The position numbers and the translations under genes were made by a program. Shown piece by piece: positions 44,178 through 54,972 of a stretch of 64,000 nt of DNA (the first letter of the stretch is position 1; each line of letters begins with the position of its first letter). Below the pieces are notes generated by a model. The model did no database searches, was not told the DNA's origin, and was given only the letters and a program-made list of their open reading frames with translations. This DNA is from Stromatinia cepivora (lineage: Eukaryota; Ascomycota; Leotiomycetes; Helotiales; Sclerotiniaceae). The stretch is from positions 682,001 through 746,000 of the forward strand of contig RCTD01000025.1 of NCBI GenBank assembly GCA_014898415.1, read 5' to 3'.

Positions 44178-46282
44178 TCTTATCCCCAAGATTTTAGCAA
44201 CGTTGGTGTATCCCTCGATTGTTTTATATATGTGCCCGTTCTGGCCGATTCGAATCGCCTCCAACATTTCTTCACCTGTGAATACCCAAGATTGACGACA
44301 AATTCCACATTGAATACCAGAACCGCTTCTGGAAAAGTTTTCGTCTTCCCATTTTGTTGCGGCCCATTTCAATACGCAATCCCGATGGAAATTGACTCCG
44401 CACTCAATTTTACAGCATGTGATAATATTTTCATTAACGTTGAGATCCTCGTGACAGATTAAACAAGATTCCTGTTCATTGATAGACCTGCGTTGACAGT
44501 AATTATCGGGTATCTTGCGAGTCAGCATCAACTCAAGCTCATCGTCCAGAAGCGCGGACTGGCAGCAAAGCGGTTCTGGCACCTTCAGGATCTTCTTGAG
44601 AATCTGCAATCGAAATTAGGTATCATTCATCATCAATTTGAAGCAAAGTACAAGAAACTTACGAAAAGAATGTGCCAGCAGGGTAAGCCATGGGCACCTT
44701 CAGAGCAATTACATCTCGGCTCATTGGTTATAGTCACCTTATGCAGATCGCCGTGAACTCCAACCATCAAGTATTCTTCCGCAATACGACGACTGGGCTG
44801 GGTAACAGGCTTGTGGGAAAGCAGGTACATTGGGTGATTTTCAACGACTTCCAGAAAGAATTCAAAGACGGGGTGGGGCTTCAGTTCAAAGGGTCGAAGT
44901 CGTCGCTCTTCGACGGCTAACACTCTATCGCCAATATATGCCCGGCCAGTTACATCATTATCTGCGTCCGAAGAATCGAAGCCGCTGGAGGGTGGAGAAC
45001 TACTGGGAGTTTCCCATTGCGGCGAAGTCGGCTCTGGCTGAGGCTCCTCCGAGCTAGGCATCTGTGGTGACGTAGGGCCGGCAGGTTCCGGAGAGCTACC
45101 CCTAACACTTGGTGGTCTGGGGGTTTGTTGGCCCGAAGGAATGGTTGATTCAAAGACTGGTGAATGAGGGTTGTCGACATTTTGCCCCGTATTAGAATCT
45201 GACGGAAAGTCCCAGAGAAATTCTCTTCCAGTAGAAGTGGCTTGGTGACTTGCCTCTTCTTCAGTGTCGGTATCATCTAACGTAAGGTCAATGACTACCC
45301 GGCTTGTCTGGGACTGGTGATCTTAGCTAGATGATGCTTCAGCGGCTGGTAACTCATTTGGAGCTGGTGATGATGCAGCTTCCGAGTTATGGTTCTCGAT
45401 AACATTTGTGATGTCTAAACCCTGACTCTCATCCTCACGTGAAATTTGAGATTGTGGGTTCATTCTCATAGAATGGTTCGGGAAGCGGTGTCCAGTTCCA
45501 GGGCGAAAAGCAGCAGTTCTCACATTGGGGCTTGCTCGCCTGCTGACTGAAGTTTGCTCTTCATCTCTGCGTCTGAGCTTTGCATGACGCTCACCATCAC
45601 TTTCCTCAGAATCGGCATCAGAATCTTCTTCACGTGAACGCTTTCGCAAATTAGGCGCATGCAATGAAGGAGTGGTTGATGGTTGAACCGTATGATTGGC
45701 TCCAGCTAGCGAGTTGACTGGAGGCCATCGATCTGGAGGGTCAACATTGGCAAAAGTGCTAGAAATGCGCTCTTGCTCTCGATGGTGCATGGTTCGATTA
45801 CCAGAAGGGTATCGAAACTTGCGACCACGAGTGGCCGTCATGGGACCTCGACCACCATGCAAAGAATTTAATGCATCTTGAAAAGTTTGAGGGGCGGTGG
45901 CACGTTCTGGTCTTCCTTGATGAAAGGAGCTAGAAGAACCAACTCTAGCCCGTTGGACCTGTCGTTCTTCCTCCTCAAAAGGAGTGCCTCCAACGTCATT
46001 GTGCGAGCGCTTTCTGGACCCTACATGGGCTGGTCTGTCTTCGAACATTTGGACTTCTTGTCGATTCAAAGCGGTGGATCGATCAATCGTCGTCGTACTA
46101 AGAGGGCCAGTCATTCTGGATGAAAGAGATCCTGAGCCTTGACATGCTTGGCGATTGAAAGGCGAGAAATGGCTGTTATTTTGTGCCATATCGCGAGTGG
46201 GGTTGGCGGCTGGGTAAGTTGGTAACAAAGGTGGTCGTGTATCACGAGTTGGATATGAGATACGTGAGCCGTCTTGACCCAT
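44160..46282 (-). CDS. SWIM and RING zinc-finger protein, probable E3 ubiquitin ligase
   Basis: Proposed exons 46282-45404, 45313-44663 and 44603-44160; 657 residues if it ends at the first stop. The first 290 residues are disordered and basic. A SUMO-interaction-like motif follows at about residue 300 (VVIDLTLDDTDTEEE). The SWIM finger is at about 490-510 (CNCSEGAHGLPCWHILF, pattern CxC..CxH) and the RING at about 560-615 (CLICHEDL, GVNFHRDCVLKWAATKW, QCGICRQSW). The second intron has clear signals. The first (90 bp, GTTATC..CACCAG, GCTAAG branch) is inferred because an in-frame TAA otherwise separates two frames that belong together; two separate genes are the alternative. Ubiquitin ligase activity, possibly SUMO-directed, is inference from domains. 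The C-terminal end is frame-broken. Confidence 0.68.
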
Positions 46283-47748
46283 GTTGAATATAATAACGTT
46301 CTGAAGAGGAAGTTACAGAGAGACAATTAAGGTATTTGATTGTATCGAGCAAATGTAATGCGAAAATGTACAAACGGTTTGCAGAAGAATCTTGGATGAT
46401 CAAAAATTGTTTGGAAACGATTTGGGGTGCTGTCAAGATAGTTGCAAATGCTATTCTGTGTACAGGAGTAGGAGAGGAGACATTATATGAATGATTCTTG
46501 GAGACTTAGTAGACTTACTTTTTTCTTGACCAATGGTACAGCCAATGCTAGTGTTCAGTTCCATTTGGTTGAGCATGGCTAGCTACCAAGGGAACTCAAA
46601 AGACGGATGTTACCTGGTGAATACGAACCTAAAGATCCAGTCATAGGGCTGCACACTCCAACCACCCTTGCCGGCTATTAGTACTGGCTGCTGTACTAAG
46701 AGTCAGGTCTATATATTCTAGAATATTAATGCGGGGGTAGTAGTGTAAGACAGGGCTCGTAAATAACATTGATTTCTTGGGGACTCAAAGTATGGTCGGA
46801 ATAGAATTTAGCTATTCAATGGCGTCACTTAAGACTTTCGTTACTTGCTAATTTTTTCACAAAATCTGGTCGATTAACTTGTGGATAGGGACGAAAGTTG
46901 TCGACTAATCTGCTAGTAAATCTCGCACTTACAAAATAGTATACCTTAGTTTTTAGTTAGATATCAAGGAGGTTCCTTAATGAGCATGTTTGAACTTCAT
47001 TTACTGGTCCAAGAGTGAAAATTGAAGTTATTGATAGTGACTTGTTAAACATGCCGCTTAGAACCACGAAACGGTTAGAATTTATCTTTGAAAATAGGTA
47101 AACACTTTTATATGACATGGAATCAATGGATACACTCACAAATACTTCACCTCAATCGTAGATTCTTTTACAATCTTTGAATCGTTGAGTGAAGTCGATG
47201 AGATATGAGATGAGTAGTAGACGCCAGATCCAAATACCGATTATTAATACCCTCATTCCATTTTACCAACCACTATAAATTGAGAGAGAAAGTAAATTAA
47301 TCACAGTATAGCTAGCAAAGAGACAGTTCACTGCCAATCCCGGCTAATCTGCTCCCGAGTGTGCTCCCGATGAAGGATCATGATCAAATAACCCGATCGC
47401 ATTTTGTCTGGAAATAACTCACTGCATTACCATTAACCCTAAAATAGTCTCTCCCTAAATATATTTCGCTAGCTTGATAAATATGGGTATGGAGATATAG
47501 ATTTTGCCGCAGATGAAAGTAGTATCCATCATTCAGGTGAACTCTCCTCCTTTTCCAAGCGAACCTCTCACCTCTTACCTTAATGCATTCTTACACCCCA
47601 CCCGAGTTTTCCCCGAGGAGGGCGTATCGGTACGCCCTCCACCTCTATCAATATGCGTCGTCGAAATATCAAAACCCCACTTCTACTCCGACCCCTCTTC
47701 TTCACACCACATCTACTATCCCATCCCCATCGATCAATTATCTCTCAA
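46283..47748. other. Divergent promoter region
   Basis: About 1.5 kb between the SWIM-RING gene (minus) and the YCII gene (plus). AT-rich with scattered stops; no repeat or gene recognised. The YCII frame is open upstream to 47653 with another ATG there, so a longer N-terminus is possible. Confidence 0.45.
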
Positions 47749-48503
47749 ATGTCTTTCTCGCGCCTCAGATTCGTACCTGGCAAATTATATCCTAAACAAC
47801 TTACCTCTTATACCACTCGTTCACTTTCCTCTTCATACCCGGCTGTAAGGTTAAATAGTAGAAAAATGTCTTCAGCAGCAGCGGCGACACCGGCGGCAGA
47901 GAAGTTTGAGTGGTTGGTTGTGTTACCTGATAATGAGGGTGCGTTGGAGAGGAGAGTTAGTGTTAGACCGTGAGTTTTTTTGCTAGTTACGTGTGAGGTA
48001 TTTCGTACGAGGAAGTGGTGATGTGAACTTAGGATGAACGGGAGCTAAGTAAATTTATAGCAAGCATTTTGAAGGTTTAAAGACTGGTCTTGAGTCTGGA
48101 TTCTGGAAGATGGGCGGTAAAACTTCCTATTCTCTTCCTCTATACCTTCGTCTTCTGCCTTCTCTTGTCATTATCAGGAATCATTGATACGCCAACGGCA
48201 TTCCACTGACACAATCCAACAGGAGCCTTTCTCTCCGAACCTCCCAGCGGTGACTCCCCCTTGAAATTCCAAGGGAGTTGTATGATTGCTCTTGCTAGTA
48301 GTAAGGAGGAGGTTATCGAGGTATTGAAGAAGGATATTTATGCCGAAAATGATGTTTGGGATTTCAGTAAGGTATGTTACGTTATCGCTGCCGCGAAGAT
48401 TTGCAGTCACAGGTTATGAAAGTATATTGCTTGGCATTGATTACTGATGTGTGTACAGATCCAAATCTATCCCTTCAAATGTGCATTCAGAAAGGAGGCG
48501 TGA
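47749..48503 (+). CDS. YCII-domain protein, probably mitochondrial
   Basis: Four exons, 47749-47969, 48061-48116, 48223-48371 and 48459-48503, give 156 residues. The N-terminal 40 residues (SFSRLRFVPGKLYPKQLTSY, TTRSLSSS) look like a mitochondrial presequence; an internal Met (MSSAAAATPAAEKFEW) could start a cytosolic form, and an ATG at 47653 could give a longer one. The YCII/dimeric alpha-beta barrel domain follows: FEWLVVLPDNEGALERRVSV, RPKHFEGLK, then IALASSKEEVIEVLKKDIYA and a final IQIYPFKCAFRKEA. All splices preserve frame. YCII relatives in bacteria are small peroxidase- or isomerase-like proteins; the fungal function is unknown. Confidence 0.87.
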
Positions 48504-50236
48504 GGGATTGAGGTTCTGTAGCTCGGTGCAAGCATGCAAGCAATTTGCGGATGGGGTTCAGTTCATGGTGATGAAGCATGATATCAACATTTCAACTTTC
48601 TTGAGTTCCGAAACAGTCAATACAAGCAAGCAAACGAATCAATTGAACGATGTACCAAACGAGTTTCAATTTGCTCACATGAAGTTTTTATCCACTTTTA
48701 ACACGTGTTTCCATGGGAGATAGTGATTTGAAAACCATGAGTCTGAAGCAAGTTACGATGATAAAGAGCCCCACACATTGATCCCTACTACCACTCCATC
48801 CATCAGAATACAAAATAGACCTTGTACTATCAGCTCACCCTCGTCTCATCATCCCAAACCCACCTATCTACTTTGGCAATTGCCATCGTCCTCTTACTGG
48901 GGGAGCTACAATCACTTTATACACGTCTCAGTGCTGAGCTTTAACATGGTTCAGTATTCACATTATTCATCACATCAAACGCCTATAGCTATCGAGGGAT
49001 GATTGTGTATCGTAATGGAGAAAAGCCGAGGGTAAATGAAAGCTGATGACTTGATTAGGGCAGAGAGTTTGGATAGGACCCTAGGCAGACTTGAGGTGTC
49101 AAAAAGAAGCAGTATTTAGAGTGCAAAGGAAGTAACATGGGTGGTCTGGCCGATTAAGGGAAGACGTAGATAAAGGAAGATGTAGGTAAGGGAAGACATA
49201 GGTAAGGGAAGATATGGGTAAAGGAAGATATAGGTAAAGGAAAACGTAGGTAAAGGAAGATGTGGGTAAGGGAAGATGTAGGTAAGGGAAGATATAAGTA
49301 AGGGAAGATGTGGGTAAGGAAAGATGTAGGTAAGGGAAGATATGGGTAAAGGAAGATATAGGTAAAGGAAGATATGGGTAAAGAAAGATATAGGTAAGGG
49401 AAGATATAAGTAAAAGAAGATATGGGTAAGGGAAGACATAGATAAAAAAAGACATGGGTAAAGAAAAATGTAGATAAAAGAAGACGTGGGTAAGGGAAGA
49501 CGTAGGTAAAGGAAGATATGGGTAAAGGAAGACGTGGATAAGGGAAGATATGGGTAAGGGAAGATGTAGGTAAGGGAAGACATGGGTAAAGGAAGATGTG
49601 GGTAAGGGAAGATGTGGGTAAGGGAAGACGTGGGTAAGGGAAGACGTAGGTAAAGGAAAACGTGGGTAAAAGAAGACGTGGGTAAGGGAAGATATGGGTA
49701 AGGGAAGACGTGGGTAAGGGAAGACGTGGGTAAGCGAGCATACAGGTAAGAGCAAGGATGAGGGTGTGCAGAAAATTTGAGAAGCGAGCATTCCCAATTG
49801 AAGCTCCAAGGCGGTAGAGGCAGGTGTAGCGAGATATTATTGACGCAAGGCGAAAGATAAAACGTAAACAAGTCTTTGTGACTTGACCAGGGGTATCGTC
49901 ATATATGATGTGAATCCTGCCTGAAATTCCTGAAAAGAATAATTTGATTTGCGTCTCTTGTGTAAACGGTGTGCACAGATTTGGATGAGAGTGTTCGTAG
50001 AATCCATCCAACCCGAAGGCCCGCACAAAAATTCATCTCAATCCACCTTCATCACACATAATCACGACGTGTTCATGCACTCGGCAGTAAAGATGGAACC
50101 AGGTGTTATCTTTCGAAAGAACTCATGAATGCTTGCTTATTTATGGAAGCTACCCTACCAGCCCAGTATTGCACCGAGGGAAGATATACCGTGGCCATGC
50201 ATTTGAAAGTACAGAGAGAAAAGGTGAGATGGATAT
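48504..50236. other. Convergent intergenic region with minisatellite
   Basis: Between the 3' ends of the YCII gene and ribosomal P1. The central 600 bp are a minisatellite (listed separately); flanks show no gene. Confidence 0.6.
49151..49750. repeat. 16-bp minisatellite, about 37 copies
   Basis: The plus strand repeats GGTAAGGGAAGATRTR with point variation (A/G at several sites). The strand is almost all purine plus T. Because 16 is not a multiple of three, three units make 48 nt, so each of the three minus frames cycles through the same 16-residue repeat (SSLTHVFPYPRLPLPT) without stops. This explains the long open minus-strand frames of 236-290 codons; none has an ATG-supported context or family match. 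Confidence 0.95.
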
Positions 50237-50787
50237 TTAGTCGAAAAGACCGAAACCCATATCCTCGTCTGACTCCTCCTTGGCTGTAAAAGTAGTTAGT
50301 AGATGAACTTGCTGAAATGCGCGAATTTTTAAGAATTATCGTACCCTCTTCTTTCTCTTCCTTCTTCTCCTCAGCTGGGGCAGAGGCGTCACCACTGGCA
50401 GCGGCACCAGCAGCAGCTGGAGCGGCTCCACCACCGGATCCGACGTTTAACAAAAGGTCCTTAACATCCTTTCCCTCGAGAGCCTATAAATTCCAACAAT
50501 CAGTACTGTGCCATACTTTCCTCGTTCCCCAACTCAGTTGTGTGAATTTCAATCGCATACCTTGGCGAATAATGAGGTCCAGATTGGCTCAACATCCTCA
50601 ATACCGGCGGCCTTGATGAGAGTTTGCAATTTGTCGGCCTATTATTATCGAGTCAGCCACTTATCCACCCAATCGAGTATCATAGTTCTCCAAATCTCGA
50701 GAATGTAGGAATTCGTACAGTGATATCAACACCGTCATCGGCGAGGATCAACGCGGCGTAGGAGCTGGCGAGTTCTGCGTTAGACAT
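50237..50787 (-). CDS. RPP1: 60S acidic ribosomal protein P1
   Basis: Lateral stalk protein of the large ribosomal subunit that recruits translation GTPases. Four exons, 50787-50719, 50638-50561, 50483-50345 and 50283-50237, give 110 residues, the standard size. The helical dimerisation domain is [19 protein letters not shown] through [21 protein letters not shown] hinge rich in Ala and Gly follows, then the acidic tail ending [11 protein letters not shown], the invariant factor-binding C-terminus. All introns have CTAAC-like branch sites or canonical donors, and skipping any would lose the C-terminal signature. Confidence 0.97.
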
Positions 50788-51588
50788 TTTGAATATCTAG
50801 AGTTGATTGATCAGCAAGATGCGCACTAAAATAGGATGCGACTGCGTTTATGCGACATACCGACAGGTGGTTGTTTTGTCGGTAAGTTGATGTTCTTGAA
50901 GTCGTTGATATTAGAAGTTAAAAGTTTATGATGGGATTAGTTTTGGGAAATTCGAAAGTGTGCGTGACTAATACCTTATCAGGGTTTAATTGGGCAGCAA
51001 GCGATAATTTACGGGGAGTCATTTTAACCAATAGTATCACAAAATTCCATGAAACTCCTATTATGTAATCCATCTATCATCACGATAACTAATAAATGCT
51101 ACCTGCCTATTCCGTGCCTAGTACTAAAATATTAGCTAGGTTTAAATTTATGTCATGATCTTGACTTAAGCACACATCTCTTCAAATATTGTGACTTTAT
51201 TACCACTAAATGGCATTTATAAGTAAAGTGTTCTATCACAGATTTCACTGGCAATTGGAATCAAAACGGTCCACCGTAGTAAAGAGTTATGCAAGGCTGA
51301 GATTCTCTTTGTGGGACATGCCCCGCCATCCCAAACGTCCAATAAGGGAAGCATTATGACATAGCCAGAAGCACTTTACTAAGAAATAGCCTATTGGGAT
51401 CAACACCATTCTATTGATTTCTGGGTTACAAACAGTGAATGAGTAGTAAGCGTAAGTCATTCTAATTTTTGTATCAATACTTCGATTGTCCGGTCCTTCT
51501 AAATACAAATCAAACATCCAATCTTCCTATCTTCCAACAAGACACAAGAAAGGATATCAAAAGTCCAGAGCTTCAACCAACTTTGATC
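50788..51588. promoter_or_regulatory. Divergent promoter region of RPP1 and the DUF2408 gene
   Basis: About 800 bp shared by two genes reading away from each other. No specific factor site recognised with confidence. Confidence 0.4.
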
Positions 51589-53220
51589 ATGACTGATACG
51601 CCATCTCAACCGCTACCCCTTGATCCTCGCGAGCAGCCTATATTGGAATCCCTCTCTCAAATACGGGATGAATTGACACTTCTAAAGCAAGATAGAACGA
51701 CATATATCAAGGCTGCAGATGTACTCAATCTGCAAGATAAAGTAGATGAACAAGTTAAGCTTCTTAATGAGATAAGAGCCGATAAGCCTGATGAGCAGAA
51801 CCGAGGTGAGTTCTGAGAGGGTAGAATGTTGATGTGTAGATTCTAGTAGGCTGACCGAGAACATTGCAGTGGATCGCGTTCTGGATGGATGCTTCCAACT
51901 ACTCTCCTTGTTCTTCATGACCATTGGCAAAACCAATGAAGCACCCGCAGCTTATTCCCTCACGTCTACGATCAAACGCCTGCTCGACCATCTTACCGAA
52001 GTTGATCTATATTGCCTGAAGGATTTAGAACATATTGCGCAGACTCTTGAGAGGCTTAAAGGCATTGTGAAGAATGCTGCGCTGTCTTATTCCCCTAGGC
52101 TTCTCACTCTTCTTAGCAACAGAATCGACATCTGTCAGCGCTCATTGAATAATTTGAGCACACGACTAGAGCGAATCAGTGGAGAAATATCACCCATTCA
52201 TGAAAAGATTATATCAATATTGAGATCAATATCGTTGGCAAATACTAGAAGCAAGGTAAGTCAGTTGTAGTGACAGGTTTGACCTCTGCTTGATTAGCAG
52301 TTGCATACGAGGGTCATACTGATTATCATCTGGGAAGTAGTTCTCGACAACGGAGGTGACGAAGCTTCAAGCTCAAATAAAAGAGATTGATTCCCAAAGA
52401 GTTGATGGCAAGTTCGTAACCATTTCTGGAGAAACACCTTCAGGCAACGACGATGTTTGTGATCATCTTGAAAGATGTTTGAAGTGGGCGGAAATTGTCC
52501 TAGAAAGGTTGGTTTATATGTACATATCCACTGAACTAGATCACCCACTAACGGTCAATCAGAAAGGGGCAATTTCCAGAAGCTTTCCAGGGGACTTACT
52601 CCACCCTGGTCGAGATTCGAAATAAACTTGAGAAGCTATCTTTGACTCAAGCTTGGTCATTGAGGGAAACAGATTTGTACGACTTCCAGCGGCAACTGGA
52701 CAAAATCGACGAAAGCCGGGTAGATGGAAATTTCGTTGATGCTGAAGGAAATTTTGCCGAATTATATGTTCAGCGGGTATATGCCATTAAAATTCCTCAC
52801 ATTCGTGGCCCAACTAATTAGAATAGACTCTACTTTACCTGATCAGACGTAGCTATGCATATATTTATTTCCTCATGGTGTCCTCCGAGCCGGTTTCCGA
52901 GGCACTTCTTCCAGTCTACAACCAACTTCAGACTCTAAGACGATGTCTCATTGAAGTTAAGAACTCTGGAGGTGTCAGTTCTCCGAGGGAATTGTATCCT
53001 TACAGCATGAAGGTAGGATTTCCCCAACGTTCCTGCGCGTCCCGAACATGCTAATATGTTAATTTAGTTGAATTCAATCGACAACATGCGTGTAGACGGT
53101 AAATTTATGGTCGGGCCAGATATCCCTGAGGGCCAGGGCAGCGTCACTGATCTCCTTGCAGAATGCTTCGAGCTTAGTTATGATCTGCGTGTGGCCGCGG
53201 AGAACGAAAGCGATGCGTAG
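51589..53220 (+). CDS. DUF2408 / UPF0662 family protein
   Basis: Six exons: 51589-51805, 51870-52255, 52341-52507, 52563-52776, 52827-53012 and 53068-53220; 440 residues. The protein is mostly helical. Recognisable family stretches include LVEIRNKLEKLSLTQAW, DLYDFQRQLDKIDESRVDG and MKLNSIDNMRVDGKFMVGP. A similar segment, QAQIKEIDSQRVDGKF, occurs earlier. So the element (I/L)(K)xIDxxRVDGxF appears three times (near 52390, 52710 and 53085), each at an exon with similar layout, suggesting internal triplication. The family is conserved in fungi with no established biochemical role; a cytosolic scaffold is a guess. Splices were fixed by frame and by these repeats. Confidence 0.86.
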
Positions 53221-54082
53221 TAAAATACGCATTCCTTTGATGTCTTTGGAGTCTGGTGGTATGCGGTTGACTTTGACAGTTCCAGATGGCGTTCTGGTTT
53301 GTGATTTGGTGCAAACTTTACCAATATCTTTTTAGGCATGGTGGTGAGGTATTTGTAAAATATCGGGATCAGATACCACATAATAGGTACAAGGCCCAAG
53401 GAAATCATGGGGAGACATTAGTGCACGGAAACTCACTCTTGTACAAATATGACAGGGCGTACAATGGAGCAAATTTGGTTTCATATCAATGGTTGAACTG
53501 CAATGTCCAATGACAATTGACAGTGCTGTAAGATGTTGAAATACTTCTAAGAATACTGTCTCCAAACTTCAAAAGGGACTCGGGTCCCTAACCCCCACCC
53601 TTTTCCCCTCCTCAGTCATCGTAACAAAAGAGCACCTTTATTCTTGATAACCTCTAGCCACTGGTCCCTATGGTCTCATTTTTCTTCCCGAAGGAATAAT
53701 CTCAAATTCATAAAGTCAAATGACGTTTGTCCGATACTTTGTCCAACTCCTAAGATGTGCAGTGAATCCTCCAATGCTCGTTCAAGTAAGGTTCTTATCG
53801 AGTTGTTTGAAAAGCGGTAGTAGGCAGGGCCACCATCTGCATGTAGTCTCTGGAGAGCTCAAATCTTAGGCCCGTCGTATAGTCAATTATCACACCATTG
53901 CTTTCCAGGCGATGTTACTACCATCCCACTCTCGAGATTCCATAGCTGCAATACGGAACCTAATGTCAAGTGTCGTCTCAAACCCCGCGCCCCTTTCACG
54001 GAATCCACAAATTGCGTGATGACTCTGTGTACTTATGCCATGACTTCCAGCTTTCCAAGAACCGATAATCATTGATACAACC
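53221..54082. other. Convergent 3' region, no gene seen
   Basis: About 860 bp between the stop codons of the DUF2408 gene and LTO1. Short open stretches on both strands lack supporting features. Confidence 0.45.
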
Positions 54083-54625
54083 TCATCTAGCCCTCATGAC
54101 ACTGGCATCCTCAATTGCCCCATCCCCACTACTTTTTGCTCCTCCTTGTCCCTGTCCCTCTCCAACCATCTTTTCAATAATCTTCGCTTTCGCCACAGCC
54201 CTCTTATACCTATCATCGAAATCCCCTACCGCCTCTTCCGAATTCTCCGTTGAGAGACTTTCTGCCTCCGCCAATGCATAGAACACTTTTACATGTTTTG
54301 CCAATCTTTCGTTTTTGGCCAGTTCGGACAATTTGACATCATGTGATTTTTCTTCCTCCTTTCCTAGACCTTCTTGCTTAATTTCTAAGTTTGAGGCTGT
54401 GGGAATTTTCGGCTTTTGGAGAGAAGGGGTTCGGTTGGCCCATACTATGGATTTTCCGTGCAATCGACCCATTTCAACGTACTTTTCAAAGCCTTTTTCC
54501 AGCCCGAAAGTGCGTCCTTCGATGCGTCCGGCGAATATACCATCCGAGAGACCCTGGGTGTAGCCGGTGGAATAGAATTCTTCTTCGAGGTTGAGGATGT
54601 CTTCAAATGGATCGATAATAGCCAT
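54083..54625 (-). CDS. LTO1: Lto1-like adaptor for Fe-S insertion into Rli1/ABCE1
   Basis: With Yae1, Lto1 brings the ribosome-recycling ATPase Rli1 to the cytosolic Fe-S targeting complex. One exon, 180 residues. The hallmark is a series of Gly residues spaced four apart at about residues 20-55 (YSTGYTQGLSDGIFAGRIEG, RTFGLEKGFEKYVEMG), the deca-GX3 helix shared by Yae1 and Lto1. The N-terminal DPFEDILNLEEEFY matches the Lto1 type rather than Yae1. The C-terminal half is charged and low complexity and ends without the aromatic residue used by yeast Lto1 for CIA contact. Divergent from the MetRS gene. Confidence 0.88.
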   Translation of the reverse strand: MAIIDPFEDILNLEEEFYSTGYTQGLSDGIFAGRIEGRTFGLEKGFEKYVEMGRLHGKSIVWANRTPSLQKPKIPTASNLEIKQEGLGKEEEKSHDVKLSELAKNERLAKHVKVFYALAEAESLSTENSEEAVGDFDDRYKRAVAKAKIIEKMVGEGQGQGGAKSSGDGAIEDASVMRAR

Positions 54626-54722
54626 TTTTGGTATGTGATGTGATTTTAATGCTTGTTTGGAAAAGCTTGTAGATGAAGGGAGAATTTTGGAACAATGTGT
54701 ATCAAATTTGAGATATGATACT

Positions 54723-54729
54723 TGAGTCA
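54723..54729 (-). promoter_or_regulatory. Gcn4/CPC-1-type site (distal)
   Basis: TGACTCA on the minus strand (TGAGTCA on plus), about 245 bp before the MetRS start and about 100 bp before the LTO1 start. It could serve either gene. Confidence 0.4.
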
Positions 54730-54896
54730 GCGTAGAGTTAGAATGAAACTTTTCTTTCTATTTTCTATACTAGATTGAAAATTCCTTACGTTAAATTTGC
54801 TTGTTGATTGTGATGTTAAAGAAAATGCGATTTGTTCTGGAGGGGTCCTTCTGCTTATATAATCCAGCCTTGTAAGCCCCTCCAAGGATTTTGACC

Positions 54897-54903
54897 TGAC
54901 TCA
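54897..54903 (+). promoter_or_regulatory. Gcn4/CPC-1 site before MetRS
   Basis: TGACTCA 70 bp upstream of the methionyl-tRNA synthetase start codon. Aminoacyl-tRNA synthetase genes are known targets of fungal cross-pathway control. The close position could also place it in the leader. Confidence 0.6.
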
Positions 54904-54972
54904 CCCGAGTAACTTCAAAATCCATAGCGGGGTTCTTTCTCTTGCACCTTCTTTCCAGCAAAACAACCAAAA

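Noticed and set aside
45830..46123. Plus-strand frames opposite the SWIM-RING gene
   Set aside because: Shadow frames of a long minus-strand exon without independent support.
49099..50026. Three long minus-strand frames (236-290 codons) encoding Pro/Leu/Ser repeats
   Set aside because: They are the translation of a 16-bp minisatellite with no stop in any minus frame. They show no family match or splice context, and the longest begins at a GTG rather than an ATG.
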